Part shown: positions 8,802 to 17,264 of the stretch, in pieces | Position numbering within the stretch: the stretch's first letter is position 1 | How the letters are laid out: each line of letters starts with the position of its first letter | Source of the DNA: Deltaproteobacteria bacterium | GTDB taxonomy: Bacteria; Myxococcota_A; Polyangia; Polyangiales; Ga0077539 | DNA: 64,000 bases | Assembly: GCA_030694465.1 (NCBI GenBank) | Contig: JAUXYJ010000081.1 | Span: 62,001 to 126,000 of the forward strand | Direction of reading: 5' to 3' | Notes under the pieces: generated by a model | Seen by the model: the letters and a program-made list of their open reading frames with translations, nothing else | The model's database searches: none | What the model was told of the DNA's origin: nothing | Made by a program: the position numbers and the translations under genes

Positions 8802-10331
8802 ATGAAATCAAAGAGCTCTTCTTCTCGCCACGTCTTGGTGATCGGTGCCGGAATCGCTGGACTCTGTGCCGCGATTCGTCTCGCGATCTCGGGCGCGCAG
8901 GTCACCGTGGTCGAGAAGAACTCAGAGCCCGGGGGACGCTGCGGACGGATCGCTGCCGATGGGTTTCACTTTGACATTGGGCCTACGATTCTGTTGGTCC
9001 CGGCCGTCCTCGAAGAGCTCTTTCGTGACGCGGGCCGAGAGATGCGGGACTACCTCACGGTGCACCCGCTCTCGCCCAATTATCGTGTGCACTTTGAAGA
9101 CGGAACTCATGTCACGTTGTGGCGCGAGCGAGAGCAACTTCGTGAAGAGCTCGAACGCATCGAGCCTGGAAGTTATCAGCGATTTCTCGCATTTAACCAA
9201 GGCGCATCGCAGATGATGGACGCCGCGATGAGTCGCTTTGTCGTGCAGCATTTCGACAGCGTGCGTGACTTCGCGTCGCTCGCGACGTTGCGAGATCTCG
9301 TGCGTGCCCGCGCCTACACCACCGTGTCGCGCAATGTGGCGCGGTACTTCACCGACCCACGGCTGCGCATGGCCTTCTCCTATCAGACCATGTACCTGGG
9401 CTTGTCTCCGTACTTTGCGCCGGGGATCTACGGGCTCTTGCCCTACACCGAGCTCAACGACGGTGTGTTCTATGTCCAGGGTGGTCTCTATGAGATCCCT
9501 CGCGCGCTTGAGAAGCTCGCGCGTGAGCTGGGGGTGACTTTTCGATACGAGACCGCGGTGACGAGGCTTCGTCCGAAGGGTACGCGTGTGGACGAAGCGG
9601 TGCTCTCGGATGGGTCCGCAGTGCGAGTGGATGTTGTGCTCGCAAACGCAGATTTACCCTGGGTTTATGATCACTTGTTGCCTGAGGCCAAGCTCGCTCG
9701 GAGAGAGTCTCTGCGGTTTACCTCGAGCGGGTTCATGCTCTATCTCGGGCTCAATACGCAGTACGAGACGCTGTTGCACCACAACACGTTTTTTGGAGCG
9801 AACTTTCGCGCGAGTTTCCAAGAAATTTTTAACGACAAGGTGCTCCCCAAGGACCTGCATTACTACGTCGCGACCCCCTCCGTGAGCGACCCAAGCGTCG
9901 CGCCACCGGGAGGGAGCAGCATGTACATCTTGGTCCCCGTTCCGCATCAGACGCACAAGATTGACTGGGCTCGCGCCGCGGCTCCGCTGCGTGAGCGCGT
10001 GTTGAGCGCGTTGGAGCAATCGGTCGCGCCGAGGCTGCGTGAGCACATCGTGACCGAGCGCTCGATCGACCCCAACGGGTGGGCTTCGCGGTTTAATCTC
10101 ACCCATGGATCGGCGTTTGGGCTGTCCCTGACGCTCGATCAGGTGGGACCGTTTCGCCCCAAAAATCGGGACGAGACCTTTGGCAATTTGTACTTCTGTG
10201 GCGCGAGCACGCAGCCCGGGACAGGCATCCCGCTGGTGGCGCTCTCGGGACGCCTTGCCGCCGAGCGCATCGTGCAAGAGCAGGGAATCGTGCGACCCGT
10301 CGCGAGCGCAACCCAGTCCATTCACGTGTAA
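8802..10331 (+). CDS. CrtI-family phytoene desaturase-like FAD oxidoreductase
   Basis: 509 residues from the ATG at 8802; a TTG at 8757 would add 15 unconvincing residues. The N-terminus has the FAD dinucleotide motif V-I-G-A-G-I-A-G-L, then V-V-E-K-N and G-G-R-C-G. The C-terminus has the second family signature, N-L-Y-F-C-G-A-S-T-Q-P-G-T-G-I-P. Enzymes of this family introduce or isomerise double bonds in carotenoid precursors at the membrane. The length is typical. No other carotenoid genes (crtB, crtE) lie nearby, so substrate assignment is by family only; a carotenoid isomerase/ketolase relative is possible. Confidence 0.88.
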   Translation: MKSKSSSSRHVLVIGAGIAGLCAAIRLAISGAQVTVVEKNSEPGGRCGRIAADGFHFDIGPTILLVPAVLEELFRDAGREMRDYLTVHPLSPNYRVHFEDGTHVTLWREREQLREELERIEPGSYQRFLAFNQGASQMMDAAMSRFVVQHFDSVRDFASLATLRDLVRARAYTTVSRNVARYFTDPRLRMAFSYQTMYLGLSPYFAPGIYGLLPYTELNDGVFYVQGGLYEIPRALEKLARELGVTFRYETAVTRLRPKGTRVDEAVLSDGSAVRVDVVLANADLPWVYDHLLPEAKLARRESLRFTSSGFMLYLGLNTQYETLLHHNTFFGANFRASFQEIFNDKVLPKDLHYYVATPSVSDPSVAPPGGSSMYILVPVPHQTHKIDWARAAAPLRERVLSALEQSVAPRLREHIVTERSIDPNGWASRFNLTHGSAFGLSLTLDQVGPFRPKNRDETFGNLYFCGASTQPGTGIPLVALSGRLAAERIVQEQGIVRPVASATQSIHV

Positions 10332-10332
10332 A

Positions 10333-11016
10333 TTACCTGCGTGTTGCGCTGCAGGTCCCTCGCGCTGAGCTGCTCATCGCGGTGGTCACGTATTGTTCCA
10401 TTTGGGTGAGCCAAGGTTCGCCGAGCGCCGCGACGCTGACGTTGGCCACCGCGACGAGGGTCGACTGTGAGCCATCTCCGACATCGAAGTAAAACCGAAG
10501 CGAGGGTTGGTATTCCATCCCAGGGATGTGACACACGTGCTGGGGGTCGCACGTGATGTCAGCGCCGTTGTCGGTGCGTCCAAGCGCATCGGTCGCCATG
10601 GCGCGCAGGGCTCGCATGCGACGCTGCAGTGTGGACCCGCAGAGGCGCGTCTGCGTGTGTCGCTCGGGGTGATGTCCGCTGGGGCCCGCTTCGAGGTACT
10701 CGATCATTGTGACGCCACGTGGGCCGACTGCTGTCACAGGCTGCGTCCCTTGGCTCCATGCGCGCAGAGCGGCGACGAGGCGGTCACGATGTGGAGAGCC
10801 AGCGAGCTCGTCCGATGTTGCGTCACCGCTTGCAGAATCTGTAGCGATTTCGCTGGTTGACGGCGTTGTGGTTTGCGCGTCCACCACGGGTCCAGCGTCT
10901 TGCTCAAGCGGTACAGGGTCACGCGCCGGAGGGGGCTCGGTGACCGGAGTTGAGGTGGTGCGGCAAGCCGCCGCGGCAAGGAGTACGAGTGCGCCGAGCG
11001 CAACGCGTGTGTTCAT
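10333..11016 (-). CDS. lipoprotein of unknown function
   Basis: 227 residues from the ATG at 11016, which gives a short leader ending L-A-A-A-A-C (lipobox, Cys18). A low-complexity linker rich in Pro, Asp, Thr and Ser runs to about residue 70. A globular domain follows with three cysteines (R-L-C-G, I-T-C-D, H-V-C-H) and a C-terminal S-A-R-G-T-C. It ends convergently one base from the desaturase gene. I recognise no family. It is probably anchored in the periplasm or at the outer membrane. Confidence 0.7.
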   Translation of the reverse strand: MNTRVALGALVLLAAAACRTTSTPVTEPPPARDPVPLEQDAGPVVDAQTTTPSTSEIATDSASGDATSDELAGSPHRDRLVAALRAWSQGTQPVTAVGPRGVTMIEYLEAGPSGHHPERHTQTRLCGSTLQRRMRALRAMATDALGRTDNGADITCDPQHVCHIPGMEYQPSLRFYFDVGDGSQSTLVAVANVSVAALGEPWLTQMEQYVTTAMSSSARGTCSATRR

Positions 11017-11075
11017 GGGAGGCGCGCACGATAGCGCATGAGTTGTGCAGCGCTGCGAAACGTTGAGCATGCTGG

Positions 11076-11978
11076 GTGGGCGTTGCCCGACCGCGTGGTC
11101 GCGCACGTGGAGCGAAAAACTTCTACAATGCATGGATCTTGGACCCCTCAGTGTTTCGCTCACGCCGAGCGCTCGCGTTTCTCAACGTCGTAGGTGTGGG
11201 ACTGGCGATGGCGGCCGCTACCGCTGCGGTCTTTCATGCGATGATGTTCTCGACTCCGGGGGTGATGCTGGCGGTGTGCCTGCCAACGCTGTTTGTTGGT
11301 TTGATATGGGCACTTTTGCTCCGCAATCCGAGGACCGTGCGGCCAGGATCTACGTTTCGCGTGGCGTGGCTCTGGTCCATTCCGCTCGCTGCGTTCAACA
11401 GTGGGCTCGCTGCGGGTCTGATGATGGTCCTCGAAGCCCAGAGCGGTTATCTGCAGCGGTTTTTTGGAGGATTTTTGCTGGGGATTAGCGTGGGTGCCAC
11501 GATCTGGATCCCCGCGATGCTCTTGGTGCTGCTGCTGCTTGGGGGCCCAATCGCGTGGTCGCAGAGGCTCGCAGCCAAGGGGCTCGCGGGCGCTGAGCGC
11601 GGAGAAGGGATCGTCGGGGGCGTTGTGGCGTCCGCGTCCATCGCCGCGCTGGCGTACGTGTTTGGATTGCCTGCGGCCAAAGAGCTGTTTGGATTCATTG
11701 GATTGTTGCTGACGCAGGCGAGCGCTGTACTGGGGGTACTTGTTGGGCTCGCGGCGCTCACGCTCGCGGCGGCGCGGACGCGCGGGCGCCAAGCGTTTGT
11801 GAAGCGCGTCGAGGCTGGCAATGAGCCGCTGTTTCGCGTTGAGTCCACCGACGAAGGAAAGGTCCTGTACCGAGTGGTTTCACAAGGTGAGGGCTATCGC
11901 GTCGCGGACTACGAAGAAGAATTTGCCACGTTGGATGCGCAGGGCGAAGTGACTCGCGGCACCCGCGTAGTGGGCTAG
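11076..11978 (+). CDS. polytopic membrane protein of unknown function
   Basis: About 300 residues from the GTG at 11076; the first 20 or so residues are Arg-rich and unconvincing, and a TTG at 11139 or GTG at 11148 would begin just before the first helix. Seven or so membrane segments are visible, including F-L-N-V-V-G-V-G-L-A-M-A-A-A and I-P-A-M-L-L-V-L-L-L-L-G-G-P. The last 60 residues form a soluble tail (E-G-K-V-L-Y-R-V-V-S-Q-G-E-G-Y-R-V) that probably lies in the cytoplasm. I recognise no family. Confidence 0.7.
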   Translation: MGVARPRGRARGAKNFYNAWILDPSVFRSRRALAFLNVVGVGLAMAAATAAVFHAMMFSTPGVMLAVCLPTLFVGLIWALLLRNPRTVRPGSTFRVAWLWSIPLAAFNSGLAAGLMMVLEAQSGYLQRFFGGFLLGISVGATIWIPAMLLVLLLLGGPIAWSQRLAAKGLAGAERGEGIVGGVVASASIAALAYVFGLPAAKELFGFIGLLLTQASAVLGVLVGLAALTLAAARTRGRQAFVKRVEAGNEPLFRVESTDEGKVLYRVVSQGEGYRVADYEEEFATLDAQGEVTRGTRVVG

Positions 11979-12022
11979 ACCGAGCAGATGATTGAGCTGG
12001 TAAAAATCAGCCCAAGCTGCAG

Positions 12023-12364
12023 CTACTCGTCTTCGCCGCCCTCCTCGTCGCTCTCTTCTTCTTCTTCTTCGTTCTCTTCTTCTTCTTCTTCTTCTTCTTC
12101 TTCTTCTTCGTCAAACCAGTCTTCGAGGATCCATTCTTCTACGACCCAAGCGTCGTCGACATACTGGTCCAGTTTGCGGTGGGTGTTGGGCCCCACAACG
12201 CCATCACAATCGAGGCCGGTGGCGTCCTGAAAATGACAGATCGCTGCGCGAGTGTTCTTTCCGAAGATCCCATCCGCGGCGATGTCGTATCCGAGCAAAT
12301 TGAGCTTCTCTTGAACCTGTTGGACGACGTTTCCTTCGTCTCCCTTAGCGACTGTCTTTGCCAT
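12023..12364 (-). CDS. peptidoglycan-binding-domain protein with poly-Glu tail
   Basis: 113 residues from the ATG at 12364, fixed by a strong Shine-Dalgarno sequence (GGGAGG, 6-base spacer). Residues 3-65 match the PG_binding_1 fold: V-V-Q-Q-V-Q-E-K-L-N-L-L-G-Y then A-D-G-I-F-G-K-N-T-R-A-A-I and V-V-G-P-N-T. There is no signal peptide, which is odd for a wall-binding domain. The C-terminal 35 residues are almost entirely Glu/Asp, encoded by a GAA/GAG microsatellite. Possible roles are a structural or injected protein that reaches peptidoglycan by another route, or a cytoplasmic reuse of the fold. Confidence 0.8.
   Translation of the reverse strand: MAKTVAKGDEGNVVQQVQEKLNLLGYDIAADGIFGKNTRAAICHFQDATGLDCDGVVGPNTHRKLDQYVDDAWVVEEWILEDWFDEEEEEEEEEEEENEEEEEESDEEGGEDE
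12055..12110. repeat. TTC/GAA trinucleotide microsatellite
   Basis: Two nearly uninterrupted TTC runs on the plus strand, separated by a single variant step near 12071. They encode the Glu tail of the peptidoglycan-binding-domain protein. Replication slippage would change tail length without shifting frame. Confidence 0.9.
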
Positions 12365-12370
12365 TGCAAT

Positions 12371-12376
12371 CCTCCC
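12371..12376 (-). promoter_or_regulatory. Shine-Dalgarno GGGAGG
   Basis: Read on the minus strand, GGGAGG lies 6 bases before the ATG at 12364. It decides that start over the in-frame start at 12412. Strong SD sequences are uncommon in this window. Confidence 0.75.
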
Positions 12377-12457
12377 GTTTGCGCTTGACGTGGCTTGGTC
12401 GGCGTATCCCATGATACGCGCGAGCCCAATCCGTGGAGTGCGCCAAGCAACGGAGCA

Positions 12458-12495
12458 AAATGGTTGCCTTACCTACCCTCGCAAGGCAACCATTT
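12458..12495 (-). terminator. intrinsic terminator-like hairpin downstream of chorismate mutase
   Basis: A perfect 13-bp stem (12458-12470 with 12483-12495; arm AAATGGTTGCCTT) with a 12-base loop. On the minus strand the stem ends in TTTT, as expected for a Rho-independent terminator. It lies 53 bases past the stop of the minus-strand gene at 12548-12838 and before the next minus-strand gene. Confidence 0.7.
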
Positions 12496-12547
12496 CCGTT
12501 CGGCGCTGACCGTTCTGGGAGTGGGTGTAGCGCATGTGCGCAAGGAG

Positions 12548-12838
12548 CTATTCAGACGGCGTTTGCGACTGACGAGAGACCTCTTTGCGACATGTAGACA
12601 GCACCTGGTCTAACACCGCGTCGACGAGCTCTTGCGGGACCTGCAGTGTGTGTGCTCGTGCCTGCCACCGTTCACGCAAGAGCGCCTCACGGTCTGGAGC
12701 CGTAGGCGTAAGGGCATGCGCGCGTTTGTGCTCGGCGATGGCTAAGACAGCGCGCCAGCGAGCTGCAAGCGCCTCGAGGAGCGCGTTGTCTGCTTGGTCA
12801 ACCTGCAGGCGAAGCTGCTCAAGGACGGGCTCGGTCAT
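12548..12838 (-). CDS. AroQ-type chorismate mutase
   Basis: 96 residues, the size of a free-standing AroQ domain. It converts chorismate to prephenate on the route to phenylalanine and tyrosine in the cytoplasm. Residues matching the E. coli AroQ active site are visible: Arg10 (Q-L-R), Arg27 (A-A-R-W-R), Lys38 (E-H-K-R) and Asp49-Arg50-Glu51 (P-D-R-E-A-L-L). There is no fused prephenate dehydratase or dehydrogenase. A hairpin terminator follows downstream. No other aromatic amino-acid genes are nearby. Confidence 0.85.
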   Translation of the reverse strand: MTEPVLEQLRLQVDQADNALLEALAARWRAVLAIAEHKRAHALTPTAPDREALLRERWQARAHTLQVPQELVDAVLDQVLSTCRKEVSRQSQTPSE

Positions 12839-12886
12839 AGGGCTTGAGATACGTCAGTAAAATCGCGAGATTTCTGCTTCGAGTTC

Positions 12887-14479
12887 TTAGGGCATTAACT
12901 GAACGCGAGCTACGAAGGCGCTGTTGTTGGGAGTCCCCCGGGCGCTGTCTACCAAGAACGCGTTGTTTGTTCCTGCGTTGACTCGGAGTGTGTACTGCTC
13001 GGCCGCGCCTGTTGCGGCTCCGTCCGTACACACGGTGCCTGGACAACCGCCGTTGTGACGCAAGATCACATCCCAGTTGGTGGCGGGCGTCACGCGAACG
13101 GTAAGCACGCCCGCGTTGACCGCACGCAGACTCGAGACGACCTCGGGGCCGTCGGCAGAGCAGGACCCTGAGCCATTGTTGTTTGAACCGATGTTTCCTC
13201 TGAACCACAGGACCTGGCCCACGCTGATCGAGATGTCGCGGATCGACGATGCGCAAGCGTCACCAAATGGTGTCCCTTCGATGGCGCACGAAGCGCTGCA
13301 ACCGTCTCCGTTCGCGTTGTTGCCATCTTCGCAGTTCTCGCTAGGATCCAAGACGCCGTTGCCGCAGTTGGGCACACAAATGTTGGCCATCAGGGTCGTG
13401 TTGGCTGGGCAGCTGGGATTGCACGTCGAACGCGCGCACATCACGGTGCCGCCCATGGGAGGTGTGCATCCGGCGTCGCAGGCTCCGCAGTGGGTGTTGT
13501 TGTTTGTGGTGTCCACGCACATCCCGCCGCAGGCGGTGCGACCTGCTGGGCACGTCAACGTGCACGTCCCGGTCGTGCATGTTTGCATCGCAGCGCATGC
13601 GTTGTCGCACCGTCCACAGTGCGTGTTTGTGGTCTGTGTATCCACGCACATTCCACTGCAGGCCGTGCGACCTGCCGGACAGGTCAACGTGCACATCCCG
13701 GTTGTGCAGGTCGTGGGCGCAGCGCACGGATTGTTACAGCGTCCGCAGTGAGCGTTGGAGCTGTTGGTGTCTATGCAGGTGGTCCCGCAGAGGGTCCCGG
13801 TCGTGCAAACGCACGCCCCCATCGAACAGACTTGGCCCGCGCCGCAGGGGTTGTTGCAGCGTCCGCAATGCAGGGCTGTGTTCTGAGGGTTTACACAGGC
13901 ACCGCCGCACATCTGATTGGGGGCTGTGCATGTGTTAGCGCAGACCCCGCTCATGCAGACTTGGCTGGCGCTGCACGCGTTGCCGCAGGCGCCGCAGTGC
14001 AACAGCGAAGACTGAGTGTCGATGCACGCACTCCCACAGAGCAATGTCCCGGCAGGGCAAGCGCAGGCTCCGCTCACACAGCTCTGCGCGGCTGGACAGA
14101 CGTTGCCGCATGCCCCGCAGTGCATGCTGTTGCGCCCGGTGTCGACGCAGCTGCCTCCACACAGGAATAGCCCTGTGCCACAGGTCGCAGCGTCCGCGTC
14201 GGGCAAACTCGTGACATCACTGGCATCACTGACATCACTGACATCACTGGCATCACTGGCATCGATGGAGGCCACGACAGCGTCTTCGTCGAGCACATCG
14301 TCCTGGGGCCCCGTGTCTGAGTCCATTGCGACGTCGGGGCTCCCCACGCGATCGGCCTGAGTCGCCGAGTCGCCGTCCTGTGGCCGGATTGATGCGTGGG
14401 GGAGCGCGCACGCGCACAGCCAGGTCGTGAGGAGCGAGATGACTACCGCCGGGCTACCGAGACGCACGTGAAGACGCAT
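12887..14479 (-). CDS. Cys-rich repeat lipoprotein with myxobacterial disulfide repeat
   Basis: 530 residues from the ATG at 14479, which gives a hydrophobic leader ending L-C-A-C. An Asp/Val/Ser linker (D-A-S-D-V-S-D repeats, about 40-90) leads into seven or so Cys repeats of about 35-40 residues, pattern C-G-G-x-C-V-D, H-C-G-x-C, C, C, G-x-C. Then comes one myxobacterial disulfide repeat (N-C-G-N-G-V-L-D, G-D-G-C). The C-terminal 140 residues form a beta-rich domain resembling pre-peptidase C-terminal or carbohydrate-binding folds (V-G-Q-V-L-W-F-R-G-N). It is probably a surface-exposed adhesive or scaffold protein. The 64-base gap to the upstream Cys-rich gene suggests co-transcription. Confidence 0.85.
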   Translation of the reverse strand: MRLHVRLGSPAVVISLLTTWLCACALPHASIRPQDGDSATQADRVGSPDVAMDSDTGPQDDVLDEDAVVASIDASDASDVSDVSDASDVTSLPDADAATCGTGLFLCGGSCVDTGRNSMHCGACGNVCPAAQSCVSGACACPAGTLLCGSACIDTQSSLLHCGACGNACSASQVCMSGVCANTCTAPNQMCGGACVNPQNTALHCGRCNNPCGAGQVCSMGACVCTTGTLCGTTCIDTNSSNAHCGRCNNPCAAPTTCTTGMCTLTCPAGRTACSGMCVDTQTTNTHCGRCDNACAAMQTCTTGTCTLTCPAGRTACGGMCVDTTNNNTHCGACDAGCTPPMGGTVMCARSTCNPSCPANTTLMANICVPNCGNGVLDPSENCEDGNNANGDGCSASCAIEGTPFGDACASSIRDISISVGQVLWFRGNIGSNNNGSGSCSADGPEVVSSLRAVNAGVLTVRVTPATNWDVILRHNGGCPGTVCTDGAATGAAEQYTLRVNAGTNNAFLVDSARGTPNNSAFVARVQLMP

Positions 14480-14543
14480 GGGAAGTACCGTAGCAACTGT
14501 TGCGCGTAGGCAGATGTACGCACTCGTGTGGCTTGGCTTTTGG

Positions 14544-14846
14544 CTAGCAATCCAGCGAGGGGGGAGGCAGAGGCCCAACGGGGGGATAGAGCGTGTGACA
14601 GGCCCAGCGCCCAGTGTCGTGATTGCAAAAGCACTGCGTCGGAAATCGCGAGCGCCCGGGATAATAGCAGCGCATGTCATCCGGGATGCTCGCCGCACAG
14701 CGACTTGAGACGCGAGGCTGAATCCGCGGACAGCTCGGGGCAGCGTGTGCGTCTGCGCAGGACGCGAGCAGCGGCGCTCCGAGGAGCGGACCTAGCAACG
14801 CGAGCTTGCGGACAAACCGTAGTGGAGAAGATCGCATGGGGAGCAT
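14544..14846 (-). CDS. small exported Cys-rich lipoprotein with GPLPPP tail
   Basis: 100 residues; ATG at 14846 or 14837. The leader ends P-L-L-A-S-C, a good lipobox. The mature part contains C-F-C, six residues, W-A-C, seven residues and GPLPPP, then S-L-D-C. The same ordered signature occurs in the protein encoded at 3009-3377, which makes the two paralogues. The upstream region, shared with the divergent lysozyme gene, holds three successive hairpins. Function is unknown. It precedes the large Cys-repeat lipoprotein gene on the same strand. Confidence 0.75.
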   Translation of the reverse strand: MLPMRSSPLRFVRKLALLGPLLGAPLLASCADAHAAPSCPRIQPRVSSRCAASIPDDMRCYYPGRSRFPTQCFCNHDTGRWACHTLYPPVGPLPPPSLDC

Positions 14847-14882
14847 GGTACCCGAAGTGAGCTGTCAGCCTTGGATGAGAGC

Positions 14883-14933
14883 CTCGTGAAAACGAGAGAA
14901 ACTCGAAATAATCGAGAGGGAGTTTGCTCTCCC
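14883..14933. promoter_or_regulatory. three consecutive small hairpins in a divergent promoter region
   Basis: Stem 1 is CTCGT/ACGAG with a GAAA tetraloop (14883-14896). Stem 2 is CTCGA/TCGAG (14902-14916). Stem 3 is GGGAG/CTCCC (14918-14933). They lie 36-87 bases upstream of the minus-strand start at 14846, in an AT-richer gap of 215 bases between divergent genes. They could be leader-RNA structure or protein-binding sites; no gene ends here to need a terminator. Confidence 0.5.
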
Positions 14934-15061
14934 AGGTGGGTGAACTCTCTTGCAATCAGAGTGAAAGTGTTATCGTCTCGTGCTGAGTCTGTCTGTAAAT
15001 GTACTGGCTATTCGTATTTGGTGTAAAGTGTATGGTGGATTGAAAACACTCTGATGAATCC

Positions 15062-15736
15062 ATGGCATTCGAAGTGCAGAGCTACGAAGTCATGATGAAC
15101 AAGTGGGTGTCGGCTCTCTCGGCGGCAGCGGTATCAATGGTCGCGATGGGGGGCTGTGCGGACGAAGATCTCGCGCTCGCTCCCAACGCGGGGACCGTCG
15201 AAGAGGTTCGCGCATGTGCGGGATCTGAGACCGTGGTCGAGGGCATCGATGTAAGCGAATATCAACCGCGGGTAGATTGGGCACGTGTTCGGGCTTCGGG
15301 CAGGCGCTTTGCATTTGTCCGGGTGAGCGATGGCGTACGCCACGAAGACGCTTCGTTTGCAGATCACTGGCGTGCTGCAAAAACAGCGGGTCTGTTGCGT
15401 GGTGCGTATCAGTTCTTTAGGCCCGCGCAGGACCCCATCGCGCAGGCCGACTTGATGGTCCGGAGCGTCGGTAGGCTGGGCCCCGGAGACCTCCCGCCGG
15501 TGATCGACGTCGAGAGCGCAGATGGGCAATCTTCGGCGACGATTGTGGCCAACGTGCGACGCTGGATCGAGCGCGTCCGAGAGGGCACAGGACGAGAGCC
15601 CATCGTGTACGCCGCCTCGGGGTTTTGGGACCCATTGCAGGGCACCGAGGTCTTTGCGGGTTACAAACTGTGGGTTGCAAACTACGGAGTTAGGTGTCCG
15701 TACTTGCCCGAAGACTGGTCACGATGGAGCTTCTGA
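15062..15736 (+). CDS. GH25 lysozyme-like lipoprotein, ends at an in-frame TGA
   Basis: 224 residues before a TGA at 15734-15736. Starts at 15062 or, more likely, 15092 (M-M-N-K-W-V-S-A-L-S leader ending M-G-G-C). The catalytic domain is glycoside hydrolase family 25: E-G-I-D-V-S-E-Y-Q at the first strand, R-G-A-Y-Q-F-F, and P-P-V-I-D-V-E with the acid residues. It would cleave peptidoglycan glycan strands. The domain is cut just before its last strand: the final codons read W-S-F-stop and the same frame continues Q-Y-T-D with D-A-N-V-F-N-G, the usual GH25 C-terminus. TGA stands where the family has Trp (TGG), so this looks like a nonsense change or read-through site joining it to the next entry. 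Confidence 0.85.
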   Translation: MAFEVQSYEVMMNKWVSALSAAAVSMVAMGGCADEDLALAPNAGTVEEVRACAGSETVVEGIDVSEYQPRVDWARVRASGRRFAFVRVSDGVRHEDASFADHWRAAKTAGLLRGAYQFFRPAQDPIAQADLMVRSVGRLGPGDLPPVIDVESADGQSSATIVANVRRWIERVREGTGREPIVYAASGFWDPLQGTEVFAGYKLWVANYGVRCPYLPEDWSRWSF

Positions 15737-17152
15737 CAATACACGGATCGTGCGAGTGTTCCTGGGATTTCTGGTGGTGTTGACGCGAATGTGTTCAATG
15801 GATCTGTTCGTGAGTTAGAGTCGCTCGCGGGGATGTCCGCGACAGCTCCTGTGCCAACTTCGCCAAGCGCGTCGTTGCCAGTGATTGACCATGGTCAGGT
15901 ATTTTGCAGCACTGGATTTGCTTTTGATGCTGCGTTTCGGCTCTGTGTAAATGCAACAGAAGCGGTCGGTCCGTTTACGACTTCGATGATCACGTCATGC
16001 CAGAGTGCGATGGGAGGGACCGCTGCTTGCCAGGGAAATCGCTGGTCTGTCACCATGGCACGGTCCGTGCGAACCAACGCGGTGTGTCCTCCCGGTGCGA
16101 GCGTTGATTCGACGCTACGGCACTGTCGCGAGGGCGACCAAGTCTTTGGCCCATTCTCGCGCGCCGAGGTGGCGCTGTGTCGCACCAAGGGTGGGGGCGA
16201 GGTGTGTGAGACCCATCGATGGCATCGCTCGTTTGTTCAGAGCGTGACCGATCGGTATTGTCCCGAGGGATTTGCCTATCTCCCGGACGTGCGCCTGTGT
16301 GCCAGCGCGACCGAGGCCGTGGGGCCGTTTACCGAGGCGATGATTCAGCGCTGTGTTGCTGCAGGCGGCGGCGAGGCGACGTGCCGCGGGAGCCGTTGGC
16401 AGCTGGGTTTTGCGCGGAGTCTGCGTGGTCTCGAGGTGTGCCCCGTGGGCGCCTCGGCGGACGCAGCGCTTGGAGGCGTGTGTCGTGAAGGCGAGAGTGT
16501 TTTTGGCCCGTTTACGCTGGGTCAAGTTGATCAGTGCAGGGCGCGTAGCGGTGGCGCTACGTGCGAAACCGCGCGATGGCATCGCTCGTTTGTGAGCACC
16601 GCGGTGGCACCCATGACAGGCATGGCGGCGACGTCGCCGGGTGTGATCGATGTTCCGTACTGGTATCAGTACAACAACGCGAACGAGCCCTCGGGGACCT
16701 GTGGTGTGACCTCGGCGGCGATGGTGCTGAACTTCTGGGGGCAGACCGTCACGCCCGACCAGCTCTATGTTCGCTACGGAAAATCCTCGGCGCAGAGCCC
16801 CACGGGGTTGGTCAACCTGTACGAGCGTCACGGCCTCCGAGGCGCGTCGACTTACAACGGGACCGAGGCTCAAATTCGAGCGCACCTCGACGCAGGTCGC
16901 CCTGTGATTACGCACGGATACTTCACCGGAGCTGGGCACATCATGGTGATCGTTGGCTATGACCGTGACGGGTGGGTCGTCAACGACCCTGCGGGGCGTT
17001 GGCGTGGGTGCGTGCGGTGCGGTTATGCGGGCACGAGCACGAGCACCAACGGTCGCCAAGCGCGCTATTCGTTCGACGACTTTCGAGCCGCAGCGGGGCC
17101 CGACGGGAGCTATTGGTTGAGCGTCGCGTCCAGAGACCCTGTGCGTTTGTAA
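15737..17152 (+). pseudogene. same-frame continuation: GH25 end, Cys repeats and C39-like peptidase
   Basis: Read-through frame directly after the TGA at 15734. If translated separately it would start at the ATG at 15791 (453 residues), without any export signal. It begins with the last strand of GH25, then four repeats of about 60 residues with the pattern C-P-x-G, E-A/S-V-x-G-P-F-T, C, G-G, C, R-W. The last 170 residues are a papain-like C39-type peptidase: Cys in G-T-C-G-V-T-S-A-A-M, His in G-A-G-H-I-M-V-I-V-G-Y, Asp in V-N-D-P-A-G. All catalytic residues are intact, which argues that the break is recent, is suppressed, or is an assembly error. Loss of the signal peptide would strand the peptidase in the cytoplasm. 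Confidence 0.75.
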
Positions 17153-17264
17153 TCGGTCCGTGGGAGGGGGTGGCGCTCGCGTCAAAGTGGAGGTGGAGAT
17201 GCAATCGTCAGCACCTTCGTAGCGCGTACCGTGCGGGCCGGGGTGCGGTGGTAGGCTGCTCGCA

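Noticed and set aside
15734..15736. Selenocysteine reading of the TGA
   Set aside because: The family residue at this place is Trp, not Cys or Sec, and no SECIS-like structure is evident nearby.
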